DNA of 64,000 bases from Ruegeria lacuscaerulensis (GTDB lineage Bacteria; Pseudomonadota; Alphaproteobacteria; Rhodobacterales; Rhodobacteraceae), in contig NZ_WPZL01000006.1 in assembly GCF_013031245.1 (NCBI RefSeq), positions 124,001 through 188,000 on the forward strand. The letters are read 5' to 3'. Shown here in pieces: positions 17,656-25,341 of this stretch. The position numbers and the translations under genes are program-made. The notes under the pieces were generated by a model. It saw only the letters and a list, made by a program, of their open reading frames with translations, made no database searches and was not told the origin of the DNA. Each line of letters opens with the position of its first letter. The stretch's first letter is position 1.

Positions 17656-19044
17656 ATGACTCAGACCGTGGAACTTCCGCTTTGGCTGTTTTTGCTGATC
17701 GTGGTGTTTGCCATGATCACTCTGGCCTCGCATTTTCTGTTCCCGTCGGTGCGATGGTTCTTTCGGCGTCGCCTTGAGAGGGCCGTGAAACGCCTGAACA
17801 ACCGGCTGCAGCGGCCCATCCAGCCGTTCAAGCTGGCGCGGCGCCACGATATGATTCAGCGGCTGATCTACGACCCTCAGGTCGGGCAGGCGGTGCAAAC
17901 TCATGCGCAAGAGAAGGGCATACCGGAAGGCGTCGCCTTTGAGCAGGCGCGGCGCTATGCGCGCGAGATCGTTCCGTCCTTCTCGGCCGTTGCTTATTTT
18001 AGTATCGCCATTCGCCTCGCCCGTATGCTGAGCAATGCATTTTATGACGTGCGCCTCAGTTACACGGATGAAGATGCGTTGAAAGCCATCGATCCGGACG
18101 CAACGGTCGTGTTTGTCATGAACCATCGCAGCAATATGGATTATGTTCTGGTCACGTACTTGGCCGCGCAGCAATCCGCCTTGTCATACGCGGTGGGCGA
18201 ATGGGCCCGGGTCTGGCCACTCAGCCGCCTGATCCGGGCTATGGGAGCGTATTTTATTCGCCGTAAGTCTGGCAGCGATCTGTATCGTCAGGTTCTGGCC
18301 TGCTATGTGCGCCATGCGACCGAGGCCGGGGTGACTCAGGCCATGTTTCCCGAAGGCGGGTTAAGCCTGACCGGTGCTTTAGGCCGTCCGAAACTCGGGC
18401 TGCTCAAGTACATAATTGACGGAACTGCAGAGGACGGCCGCGATGTCGTGTTCGTACCAGTGGCGCTGAACTATGACCGGGTTTTAGAAGATACGATCCT
18501 GACGCGGGCCGCGCTTGGCAGCGAACGCCGGTTTCGCGCCAGAATCGGGGTGATCACCAGATGGATCCTCAAGCAAATCTGGCGGCGGGTGATAGGGCGA
18601 TACAAACGTTTCGGGTTGGCGTCGGTCCGGTACGGGCTGCCGATTTCTCTGCGGGCATTTCGGGCGGACCACAAGCGTGATCTGATGACCGATCTGGCCC
18701 GCGATCTGATGGCATGTATCAGTGACGCCATTCCGCTGGTGCCCGCGCCCGCGGCGTGTTGGCTGGTGCAGGATCAGGGGGAATTGCCCGAAGCTGAAGC
18801 CATCGACCTGATTGCCGGCCTTATGCAACGCGACGGAGTTTCTGACGCAGCGAACCGGGCCTCAATCGAGGCTGCCATCGATCAACTGGTCGAGCGCCGG
18901 ATACTAAAGCGAAGCAATGGAAAAATATCGCAATCCGGCCAACGGGTTGATCTGCTACACTACTATGCGGCCTCGGCTCCTCTGAGTTCCGGTGGCGGGG
19001 ATGCTGCGGGTGCAAAGGAAATTTCTGCGTCCGCTGGGTCATAA
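17656..19044 (+). CDS. PlsB-like glycerol-3-phosphate/lysophospholipid acyltransferase
   Basis: 462 residues. It has an N-terminal membrane helix near residues 7-27, followed by the acyltransferase core: NHRSNMDYVL (HX4D catalytic motif) near 156-165, YFIRRKSG near 197-204 and MFPEGGLSLTG near 229-239. This block order is typical of glycerophospholipid acyltransferases and resembles the PlsB catalytic domain, but at roughly half the length of E. coli PlsB. The C-terminal tail is charged. The ATG at 17656 avoids a long upstream extension. It sits between ecm and ccr and likely shares their regulation. Acyl donor and acceptor are inferred only from family. Confidence 0.8.
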   Translation: MTQTVELPLWLFLLIVVFAMITLASHFLFPSVRWFFRRRLERAVKRLNNRLQRPIQPFKLARRHDMIQRLIYDPQVGQAVQTHAQEKGIPEGVAFEQARRYAREIVPSFSAVAYFSIAIRLARMLSNAFYDVRLSYTDEDALKAIDPDATVVFVMNHRSNMDYVLVTYLAAQQSALSYAVGEWARVWPLSRLIRAMGAYFIRRKSGSDLYRQVLACYVRHATEAGVTQAMFPEGGLSLTGALGRPKLGLLKYIIDGTAEDGRDVVFVPVALNYDRVLEDTILTRAALGSERRFRARIGVITRWILKQIWRRVIGRYKRFGLASVRYGLPISLRAFRADHKRDLMTDLARDLMACISDAIPLVPAPAACWLVQDQGELPEAEAIDLIAGLMQRDGVSDAANRASIEAAIDQLVERRILKRSNGKISQSGQRVDLLHYYAASAPLSSGGGDAAGAKEISASAGS

Positions 19045-19118
19045 AATTACAAAACGAACCGAAAATCTATTGCAATATTTCTCGAAGGCCAATATTCCAT
19101 CGGTTAATGCAAGCGATT

Positions 19119-19131
19119 CTGCGTCGCGGCA
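19119..19131 (+). promoter_or_regulatory. Shared 13-bp element CTGCGTCGCGGCA upstream of ccr
   Basis: Identical to the copy at 17592-17604. It ends 24 bases before the ccr ATG, so it is probably within or near the 5' untranslated region. Just upstream, the palindrome TATTGCAATA is at 19069-19078, and CAATATTTCTC (19073-19083) recurs before mcl2 at 4939-4949. Paracoccus and Methylobacterium have dedicated ccr regulators (RamB, CcrR); no direct assignment is possible here. Confidence 0.5.
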
Positions 19132-19155
19132 AATGTATAGATAAAGGAGGCCAAC

Positions 19156-20442
19156 ATGGCTCTGGACACCGACAGCGGCATCGCGTCGTACGAGGCACCG
19201 GAAAAAGACCTCTATGAGATGGGTGAAATCCCCCCAATGGGATATGTCCCGAAACAAATGTACGCGTGGGCCATCCGCAAAGAGCGCCATGGCGAGCCGA
19301 ACACGGCCATGCAGCTGGAAGTGGTTGATGTGCCGGAGCTGGACAGCCACGAGGTGCTGGTTCTGGTGATGGCGGCAGGCGTCAACTACAACGGCGTCTG
19401 GGCCTCGCTGGGTAAGCCGATTTCGCCCTTTGACGGGCACAAAGCCCCCTATCACATTGCCGGCTCGGATGCGTCAGGCATCGTTTGGGCAGTTGGTTCC
19501 AAAGTTACCCGCTGGAAAGTGGGCGATGAGGTGGTGATCCACTGCAACCAGGACGACGGCGATGATGAGGAATGCAACGGCGGCGACCCGATGTATTCGC
19601 CCAGCCAGCGCATCTGGGGTTATGAAACACCCGACGGATCGTTCGCGCAGTTCACTAATGTTCAGGCTCAGCAACTGATGCCGCGCCCCAAGCACCTGAC
19701 CTGGGAAGAAAGCGCCTGCTACACCCTGACACTGGCGACTGCTTATCGGATGCTGTTCGGGCATGAGCCGCACGACCTGAAGCCGGGTCAGAACGTTCTG
19801 GTCTGGGGCGCATCGGGCGGTCTGGGCTCTTATGCGATCCAGTTGATCAACACGGCTGGCGCCAACGCGATTGGTGTGATCTCGGACGAAAGCAAGCGTG
19901 ACTTTGTCATGGGGCTGGGCGCCAAAGGCGTTCTCAACCGCAAGGATTTCAATTGCTGGGGTCAGCTGCCGACGGTGAACACGCCGGAATATGCTGAGTG
20001 GTTTAAAGAGGCCCGCAAATTCGGCAAGGCCATCTGGGACATCACCGGCAAGGGTGTGAATGTCGACCTGGTGTTCGAACATCCAGGTGAAAGCACCTTC
20101 CCGGTTTCGACCTTTGTGGTGAAAAAAGGCGGCATGGTCGTAATCTGCGCCGGTACCACCGGATATAACCTGACGTTTGACGTGCGGTACATGTGGATGC
20201 ACCAGAAACGTCTGCAGGGCTCGCACTTTGCGCATCTGAAACAAGCCGCTGCGGCAAACAAGCTGATGGTGGAGCGCCGCTTGGATCCATGTATGTCCGA
20301 AGTGTTCACCTGGAACGACCTGCCCGAGGCGCATATGAAGATGCTGCGCAACGAGCATAAACCGGGCAACATGTCTGTACTGGTTCAGGCACCGCGGACG
20401 GGAATGCGCACTCTGGAAGAAGTTCTGGACGCACGCGACTAA
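19156..20442 (+). CDS. ccr: Crotonyl-CoA carboxylase/reductase
   Basis: Reductively carboxylates crotonyl-CoA to (2S)-ethylmalonyl-CoA with NADPH and CO2, the key step of the EMC pathway. 428 residues, typical length. It is a medium-chain reductase: HIAGSDASGIVWAVGSKV near residues 100-117, the Ccr-specific acidic insert NQDDGDDEECNGGDPMY near 132-148, and NADPH-binding VWGASGGLGSYA near 216-227. The ATG follows AAAGGAGGCCAAC, a near-ideal ribosome-binding site that suggests high expression. It ends at a good terminator. Confidence 0.97.
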   Translation: MALDTDSGIASYEAPEKDLYEMGEIPPMGYVPKQMYAWAIRKERHGEPNTAMQLEVVDVPELDSHEVLVLVMAAGVNYNGVWASLGKPISPFDGHKAPYHIAGSDASGIVWAVGSKVTRWKVGDEVVIHCNQDDGDDEECNGGDPMYSPSQRIWGYETPDGSFAQFTNVQAQQLMPRPKHLTWEESACYTLTLATAYRMLFGHEPHDLKPGQNVLVWGASGGLGSYAIQLINTAGANAIGVISDESKRDFVMGLGAKGVLNRKDFNCWGQLPTVNTPEYAEWFKEARKFGKAIWDITGKGVNVDLVFEHPGESTFPVSTFVVKKGGMVVICAGTTGYNLTFDVRYMWMHQKRLQGSHFAHLKQAAAANKLMVERRLDPCMSEVFTWNDLPEAHMKMLRNEHKPGNMSVLVQAPRTGMRTLEEVLDARD

Positions 20443-20465
20443 CCCGCTCAAAATTATTAACACTT

Positions 20466-20507
20466 GCACCCGCGAATCGGCCATACGGTTCGCGGGTGCT
20501 TTGTTTC
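20466..20507 (+). terminator. Rho-independent terminator of ccr
   Basis: An 11-bp GC-rich stem GCACCCGCGAA/TTCGCGGGTGC with a 12-base loop, followed by TTTGTTT, 23 bases after the ccr stop. Confidence 0.87.
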
Positions 20508-20615
20508 TCGTGGGATGCTTAATGATTTCAGCTACTTATGCCTTGACGCATCGCTTTTTTTGGGGAGTAGAAACCAGTGAATAGCCTGAAAAACTTTGCA
20601 CATGTTATGGTTGTG

Positions 20616-20630
20616 TTAACCCTTCGTTAA
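20616..20630 (+). promoter_or_regulatory. CtrA-type binding site upstream of the quorum-sensing locus
   Basis: TTAA-CCCTTCG-TTAA is a perfect TTAA-N7-TTAA CtrA consensus, 19 bases before the small ORF that precedes luxR. In Roseobacters the CtrA phosphorelay and quorum sensing are known to be linked. Binding here is predicted, not shown. Confidence 0.6.
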
Positions 20631-20649
20631 CCGTTTCGGAGAGACCCTG

Positions 20650-20868
20650 ATGGCGCAAAATGAGTGGATACTGGACGTTTTGTCGGACCTCAACGCCTTC
20701 GCTGTTGAGAACGGTTTGATCGCGCTTGCCGAGCAGTTGGATGACACCAAGCTGATCGCCGCGGCCGAAATTGCGTCCATGAAGACTGAGGTACGGGCGC
20801 CCGCGAATGGGAACAAAACTGGATATGAGCCAGGTTCTGGGGGACTTGGAAAACACCAACACGCTTGA
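20650..20868 (+). CDS. Small protein preceding and overlapping luxR
   Basis: 72 residues. The first 45 (MAQNEWILDVLSDLNAFAVE... onward to AAAEIASM) look like a real acidic helical domain; I recall comparable small proteins upstream of Roseobacter luxR genes. The last 20 residues, GSGGLGKHQHA-type, are low in character because that DNA is shared with the luxR start. GGAGAGA gives a good ribosome-binding site. It overlaps luxR by about 60 bases, so translation of the two is probably coupled. Function unknown. Confidence 0.65.
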   Translation: MAQNEWILDVLSDLNAFAVENGLIALAEQLDDTKLIAAAEIASMKTEVRAPANGNKTGYEPGSGGLGKHQHA

Positions 20869-21526
20869 TGAACTAAGCGATGTCGCGGTCCGGTTGCGAG
20901 ACAGGCTGCGCGTAGAACACCTCATATACCATTGGGTCGATGGTGCTGGCGATCAGTACGGTTTTACGACCTATCCAGACTCGTGGGCCGAAAGATATCG
21001 CGAACGAAATTACCATCGTATCGATCCCGTCATTCTGGGCTGTTTTCAACGGTTCCACCCGGTCGATTGGAAAACGCTGGACTGGTCGGGAAAGGTTTCC
21101 AAAGCATTTCTGCAGGATGCCCAAAGCCACGGTGTCGGCAATCAGGGCTACTCGATCCCGATTCGGGGGCCGAACGGCCAATTCGCTCTGTTCACGGTCA
21201 ACCACTCCTGTGACGACGAGGCCTGGAAGGCTTTCATCGAAATGCACGGGCGTGAACTGATCCTGATCGCGCATTACTTCAACAGAAAGGCTCTGGAATT
21301 CGAAAGCAATCGACGGCCAGACTCTCCACGTGGCCTGTCGCCCCGCGAAGTGGACGCGATGACATTGCTGGCCCTCGGCTATAGCCGGGCACAGGTCGCT
21401 CATTCGCTGTCGATTTCCGAGCACACACTCCGGGTCTATATCGAAAGCGCCCGAGCTAAACTTGGGGCGCAGAATACGACCCATGCCATCGCCACTGCAC
21501 TCAGCCGAGGATTAATAGTGGTTTAA
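20807..21526 (+). CDS. luxR: LuxR-family acyl-homoserine-lactone responsive regulator
   Basis: Quorum-sensing transcription factor. The N-terminal autoinducer-binding domain (about residues 18-165) has IYHWVD, YGFTTYPDSW and YRERNYHRIDPV, which carry the conserved Trp/Tyr/Asp ligand positions. The C-terminal GerE/LuxR helix-turn-helix runs from LSPREVDAMTLLALGYS near 180 to the end, with the recognition helix at SISEHTLRVYIESARAKL. The start is uncertain: ATG 20807 gives 239 residues and ATG 20825 gives 233; neither has a strong ribosome-binding site, consistent with coupling to the overlapping small ORF. luxI follows 84 bases later. Confidence 0.92.
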   Translation: MGTKLDMSQVLGDLENTNTLDELSDVAVRLRDRLRVEHLIYHWVDGAGDQYGFTTYPDSWAERYRERNYHRIDPVILGCFQRFHPVDWKTLDWSGKVSKAFLQDAQSHGVGNQGYSIPIRGPNGQFALFTVNHSCDDEAWKAFIEMHGRELILIAHYFNRKALEFESNRRPDSPRGLSPREVDAMTLLALGYSRAQVAHSLSISEHTLRVYIESARAKLGAQNTTHAIATALSRGLIVV

Positions 21527-21570
21527 GGCGCGCACGCCTCTCGAACGGGAAATTAACCATGACTTTGTAC

Positions 21571-21601
21571 CCCCTTCGTTCCTGCACAGGACGACAAGGG
21601 G
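21571..21601 (+). promoter_or_regulatory. Hairpin covering the luxI ribosome-binding site
   Basis: CCCCTT (21571-21576) pairs with AAGGGG (21596-21601), CGT with ACG and CCT with AGG, leaving a GCAC loop and small bulges. AAGGGG is the apparent luxI ribosome-binding site, 9 bases before the ATG. The structure could restrain luxI translation, or the inner TCCTG-CA-CAGGA dyad could be a LuxR operator. Both readings are inferred. Confidence 0.5.
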
Positions 21602-21610
21602 AAAAAAGTC

Positions 21611-22249
21611 ATGTTGCGCTATCTGTATGCTGACGAGTTGCACAAGTTTCCGGATCTGGCCGAGGGGATGTTCCGGGACCGCGCGGATCAGTTCAAAACC
21701 CGGTTGGGGTGGGACGTTCAAGTCAACGAGAAAGGCGAGGAGCGGGATCAGTATGATGACCTGAATCCGCTCTATGTCATTTGGGAAGAAGAGGACGGCA
21801 GTCATGGCGGCTCCATGCGCGTCCTGCCAACCACCGGACCGGTTATGATCAACGAGGTGTTCGGTCATCTGAACGGAGGCACCCCGATCAACAGTCCGCT
21901 GATCTGGGAGGTGACCCGGTTCTGCCTGTCCCGAACCGCAAGTCCGCATACCGCCGGTGCCATTATGCTGAGCGGGGGTGAGATGATGGAAGGGTTCGGC
22001 CTGACCCACATCGCGGGTGTTTTTGATGCGCGGATGATCCGCATATACCGCCTGATTGGATCGTCCCCAACTGTTCTGGGGTCCGAAGGGAAGGGGCGCG
22101 ATCAGATTTCGGTCGGGCTCTGGCCCTATTCGGCTGAAGATTGCAACCGCGTGGCCGAACGTGCGGGCATTCCGCGTGAATTGTCCCGGCTCTGGTTCAA
22201 GACTGCGTTTGGTACCGCCAGGCAGCACAGGTTTGCCCTGTCGGCCTGA
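21611..22249 (+). CDS. luxI: Acyl-homoserine-lactone synthase, LuxI family
   Basis: Makes an acyl-homoserine-lactone autoinducer from acyl-ACP and S-adenosylmethionine. 212 residues, with the family's invariant positions visible: Arg24, Phe28, Trp34, Asp46/Asp49 (in the RDQYDD segment), Arg70 (GGSMRVLPTT), and Glu100/Arg103 (WEVTRFC). The acyl-chain length cannot be told from sequence. It lies directly downstream of luxR in the same direction, the normal arrangement of Roseobacter quorum-sensing pairs. SAM-derived products elsewhere in the window are unrelated. Confidence 0.94.
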   Translation: MLRYLYADELHKFPDLAEGMFRDRADQFKTRLGWDVQVNEKGEERDQYDDLNPLYVIWEEEDGSHGGSMRVLPTTGPVMINEVFGHLNGGTPINSPLIWEVTRFCLSRTASPHTAGAIMLSGGEMMEGFGLTHIAGVFDARMIRIYRLIGSSPTVLGSEGKGRDQISVGLWPYSAEDCNRVAERAGIPRELSRLWFKTAFGTARQHRFALSA

Positions 22250-22286
22250 GGGCGACGAAAACGCAATTCCGCGTCTGGTGATAGCT

Positions 22287-22310
22287 GGCGCGGCCCTGTA
22301 GGGTCGCGCC
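22287..22310 (+). repeat. GC-rich inverted repeat abutting the helicase start codon
   Basis: GGCGCG-g-CCCT-gt-AGGG-t-CGCGCC ends at the base before the ATG at 22311, leaving no room for an ordinary ribosome-binding site. It could be a weak luxI terminator or a translational brake on the helicase. Confidence 0.5.
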
Positions 22311-23843
22311 ATGTCTTTGCCCCCAGTGACCTTTTCCGACGATCAGGCCGCCGCCTATGACAGCATCGCCGAGATGCTGGGATCCGCCGGTGTTGACCTG
22401 GATGACGACGCTCTGCTGAAACTGCCGGGTGCCGGAAAATCCGGCGTTATGGCGGTGATCGGCAAGGCGGGGTCAGGGAAAACCCTGCTTCTGGCCGAGC
22501 TTTACAAAGCACTGGCCGAAACCGGTGTTCAGATCGTGTCCGGCGATTTCGAAAGCCGTAAGGCACGAGAGAAGCGCAGCCTTGCCATTCTTGCGCCCAC
22601 CAACAAGGCCGCCAGCGTATTGCGCTTGCGCGGCGTCCCGGCAACTACGATCCACCGTATCCTTTACACGCCGGTTTACGACCCGGAATATGAGCGGATC
22701 GCCGAATGGCTCGCTGGCAACGACGAACGCCCCGAGATCGAGGGCCTGACCGACGAAGCGCTGGACCGAGCGGCGGCTTTCTATGAGAACAACAAGTCCA
22801 TTCCAGGTGCCTTGGCGGCTGCAGGATTGCGCGGGTCGGACTTCATCACTGGCTGGAAACGACGGGAAGAGCCGCTGGACATAGGGTTCGTCGATGAAGC
22901 CTCGATGCTGGACGACCGGCAGTTCGAGGACCTGCAAGAGATTTTCCCGACACTGCTGCTGTTCGGAGACCCGGCGCAGCTGGCCCCGGTCAATCAATCC
23001 GGCAGTATGGTGTTTGACAGCTTGCCAGAGCCACGCAAACAGATCCTGCACCGGGTTCACCGGCAGGATGCGGACAACCCAATTCTGGACCTTGCTCATG
23101 CGCTTGCGGACCCTCAGATGGGGTTCGAGGATTTTGAGCGTCTCGTCGAACAGACCGCCCGGCAGGATGATCGCGTGATCTGGGGGCAACGGGTCGAGGT
23201 CGATCTGATGGCCCGCAGCCCGGTTCTGGTTTGGCGCAACGCCACCCGCATTCGCCTGATTCAGGCGTTCCGGAACGTTCACGGTGCGCCGGATACCGAG
23301 CTTCTGGAAGGTGAGCCGCTGATCTGTGACGGCCTTGAACTGCCGCTGAAGCACCGCAAGAAACGGCTGGATCTTGAGGCGCGCGGCCTGATCAAGGGCG
23401 CTCAGGTTATTTATCTTGGGCCAGGTCGTAAACCGGGGTTTTCGCGCCTGCATGTGATGGGAGCCGAAGACCCGCAGGTCAGCGCCGCGTCCATCGTCAA
23501 GATCGAAAAACCGGATGAGGAAGAACCCTTTATTCCGTACGCCGCGCGAATGGGGGCGACCTTCCTGCACGGCGCGGCGGTGACCATTCACAAGGCACAG
23601 GGCTCGCAATGGGACACGGTGCAGGCCTTTGCTCCGGACATTTACGCCGCTGCCAGAATGGGCCGGACCGAGGCTGGCCAGCCGTTGTGGAAACGGCTGG
23701 CCTATGTGGCCATCACCCGCGCGCAGGAGCGGCTGATCTGGGTGGTGCGCAACCGCCTGGCCAAACCCACCCACCCGCTGCGCGTGGATGACCTGCGTGC
23801 CATCCCCGCAGCGTCGCTGACATTGGAGGCGGAAGTGACATGA
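22311..23843 (+). CDS. RecD-like superfamily 1 ATP-dependent helicase
   Basis: 510 residues. Walker A GKAGSGKT at 51-58, motif Ia LAPTNKAASVLR near 93-104, Walker B IGFVDEASML near 190-199 and motif III LLLFGDPAQLAPV near 211-223 define an SF1B (RecD2/Pif1-like) motor. The C-terminal UvrD_C_2-type motif VTIHKAQGSQWDTVQ near 424-438 and AITRAQERL near 465-473 complete it. There is no N-terminal RecD2 barrel, so it is a compact form. Likely in DNA repair or recombination. The ATG sits directly after a stable hairpin. Its stop overlaps the following SDR start (ATGA). Confidence 0.85.
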   Translation: MSLPPVTFSDDQAAAYDSIAEMLGSAGVDLDDDALLKLPGAGKSGVMAVIGKAGSGKTLLLAELYKALAETGVQIVSGDFESRKAREKRSLAILAPTNKAASVLRLRGVPATTIHRILYTPVYDPEYERIAEWLAGNDERPEIEGLTDEALDRAAAFYENNKSIPGALAAAGLRGSDFITGWKRREEPLDIGFVDEASMLDDRQFEDLQEIFPTLLLFGDPAQLAPVNQSGSMVFDSLPEPRKQILHRVHRQDADNPILDLAHALADPQMGFEDFERLVEQTARQDDRVIWGQRVEVDLMARSPVLVWRNATRIRLIQAFRNVHGAPDTELLEGEPLICDGLELPLKHRKKRLDLEARGLIKGAQVIYLGPGRKPGFSRLHVMGAEDPQVSAASIVKIEKPDEEEPFIPYAARMGATFLHGAAVTIHKAQGSQWDTVQAFAPDIYAAARMGRTEAGQPLWKRLAYVAITRAQERLIWVVRNRLAKPTHPLRVDDLRAIPAASLTLEAEVT

Positions 23844-24568
23844 CATCCATCATCGTAACCGGTGCAAGCTCGGGCATTGGACGTGCCACGGCCGAACTCT
23901 TCCTCGCCGAGGGCTGGACGGTCGGCTTGCTGGCCCGCAGCGCGGACGTATTGAACCAAATGGCGTCCGCGCATGAAAACGCTGTGCCTCTGGTCGCGGA
24001 TGTGACCAATGCCGAGGCGGTCCAGACAGCGTTCAGGATTTTTCAGGATGCGGCAGGTCGGTTGGACGTTCTCTTTAACAATGCGGGTATTTTCGCACCG
24101 GGCGGCACCATTGACGAGATCGCGCTGGACGACTGGTACCGAAGCGTCAACGTGAACCTGAATGGCATGTTCCTGTGCGCCCGCGAAGCCTTTCGGATCA
24201 TGCGGCACCAGTCGCCGCAGGGCGGGCGCATCATCAATAACGGCTCGATCGCTGCACATGTGCCGCGCCCGAACTCGGTGCATTATTCGGCGACGAAACA
24301 TGCCATCACTGGCTTGACCCGAAGCCTGTCACTGGACGGGCGGGGTTTTGGGATCGCCTGTGGTCAGATCGATATCGGCAATGCCCGCACGCAGATGGTG
24401 CAAGGGCTAGTGGATGCTGCGATCGAAGCCGGGCAAGAGCCAGACCCGACCATGGCTGTTGAAGATGCCGCACGGTCGGTTCTGCATATGGCGAAGCTGC
24501 CGCCCGAGGCCAATGTTCAGTTCATGACCGTTTTGGCCACCACGATGCCCTATATCGGCCGGGGATAA
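23840..24568 (+). CDS. Short-chain dehydrogenase/reductase
   Basis: 242 residues of the classical SDR fold: cofactor motif VTGASSGIGRATAELF near residues 5-20, NNAGIF near 78-83, an SIAAH segment with the catalytic Ser near 136, and Tyr-Lys in HYSATKHAITGLTRS near 151-165. The substrate is unknown. A basic residue is lacking at the first cofactor loop, so NAD(H) is possible, but preference is uncertain. Start and helicase stop overlap by 4 bases (ATGA), which implies cotranslation. Confidence 0.9.
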   Translation: MTSIIVTGASSGIGRATAELFLAEGWTVGLLARSADVLNQMASAHENAVPLVADVTNAEAVQTAFRIFQDAAGRLDVLFNNAGIFAPGGTIDEIALDDWYRSVNVNLNGMFLCAREAFRIMRHQSPQGGRIINNGSIAAHVPRPNSVHYSATKHAITGLTRSLSLDGRGFGIACGQIDIGNARTQMVQGLVDAAIEAGQEPDPTMAVEDAARSVLHMAKLPPEANVQFMTVLATTMPYIGRG

Positions 24569-24571
24569 GGC

Positions 24572-25339
24572 TCAGTTTTCACGCAGCAGCCGGAATGCTG
24601 TCGACGCACCCCAACCTGCGGCAATGGCAATCACCAGCGACATCAACCCATACCAGACCGGCTGCTGACGGGACATGTTGAACAGGAACCGCTCAAGGCC
24701 CACTTTGCGCACGTCGATGGTTGTTTCGAATTGCGAGATGACTTCTTTGCCGCGGGTTAAGAAGATGCGCGCCCGATAATCGCCTTCGGTCAGATCGGCC
24801 GGCATTTCGATCGAGGTGCGGAACAGGGTTTGTTCGTCTACCGCGACGGTGTTTTCGCGGATCGAGTACAGGCCCTCATCCTCGCGGATTCGTATTACGG
24901 CATCTGCGAAGTCCTGCGCGCCCCGGATGTGCATGGCCGCACCGACCGAGCGGATGGCGCGCTCGATAGATATCCTGTAGCGCAGGTCTTCGGTATCCGA
25001 GAGAATATCATCCAGCGGTGCGCTGGTTGCAACGGCGTAAAAACTGGGGGCAAGGTCCACCAGAACACTGTCCGTGTTTACCCAGATACCCAGCCTCCGC
25101 TCCTTGCGCCGGACCATCACGGGGCTGGAGGGCCCGGCAACGGCTACGATCACTTCAAGTGGCGGGCCGGAAGGGATAGGGGTTTCTCGTTTGACAGCGC
25201 CAAAGATCAGGATTTCCGAACCATCGAAAGTGGCGGTAATGGCGACCCGGTCCTGACTGAGGCCGAGAACAACCTGCTCATCTACAGCAAGGGCGGGGGT
25301 GCAGCACAAGATTAACAGGGCGGTCAGGCGTTTCAGCAT
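24572..25339 (-). CDS. TIGR02186 family membrane-anchored protein (Alph_Pro_TM)
   Basis: 255 residues: signal peptide 1-18 ending ALA/VD, a periplasmic beta-rich domain, and one C-terminal membrane helix (PVWYGLMSLVIAIAAGWGA near 227-245) leaving a short cytoplasmic tail. EQVVLGLSQDRVAITATFDGSEILIFGAVKR near 21-51 is typical of the alphaproteobacterial TIGR02186 family, which is habitually encoded beside a TauE/SafE permease, as here. Function unknown; partner of the permease is inferred from context. The start lies two bases from the permease stop. Confidence 0.88.
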   Translation of the reverse strand: MLKRLTALLILCCTPALAVDEQVVLGLSQDRVAITATFDGSEILIFGAVKRETPIPSGPPLEVIVAVAGPSSPVMVRRKERRLGIWVNTDSVLVDLAPSFYAVATSAPLDDILSDTEDLRYRISIERAIRSVGAAMHIRGAQDFADAVIRIREDEGLYSIRENTVAVDEQTLFRTSIEMPADLTEGDYRARIFLTRGKEVISQFETTIDVRKVGLERFLFNMSRQQPVWYGLMSLVIAIAAGWGASTAFRLLREN

Positions 25340-25341
25340 GA

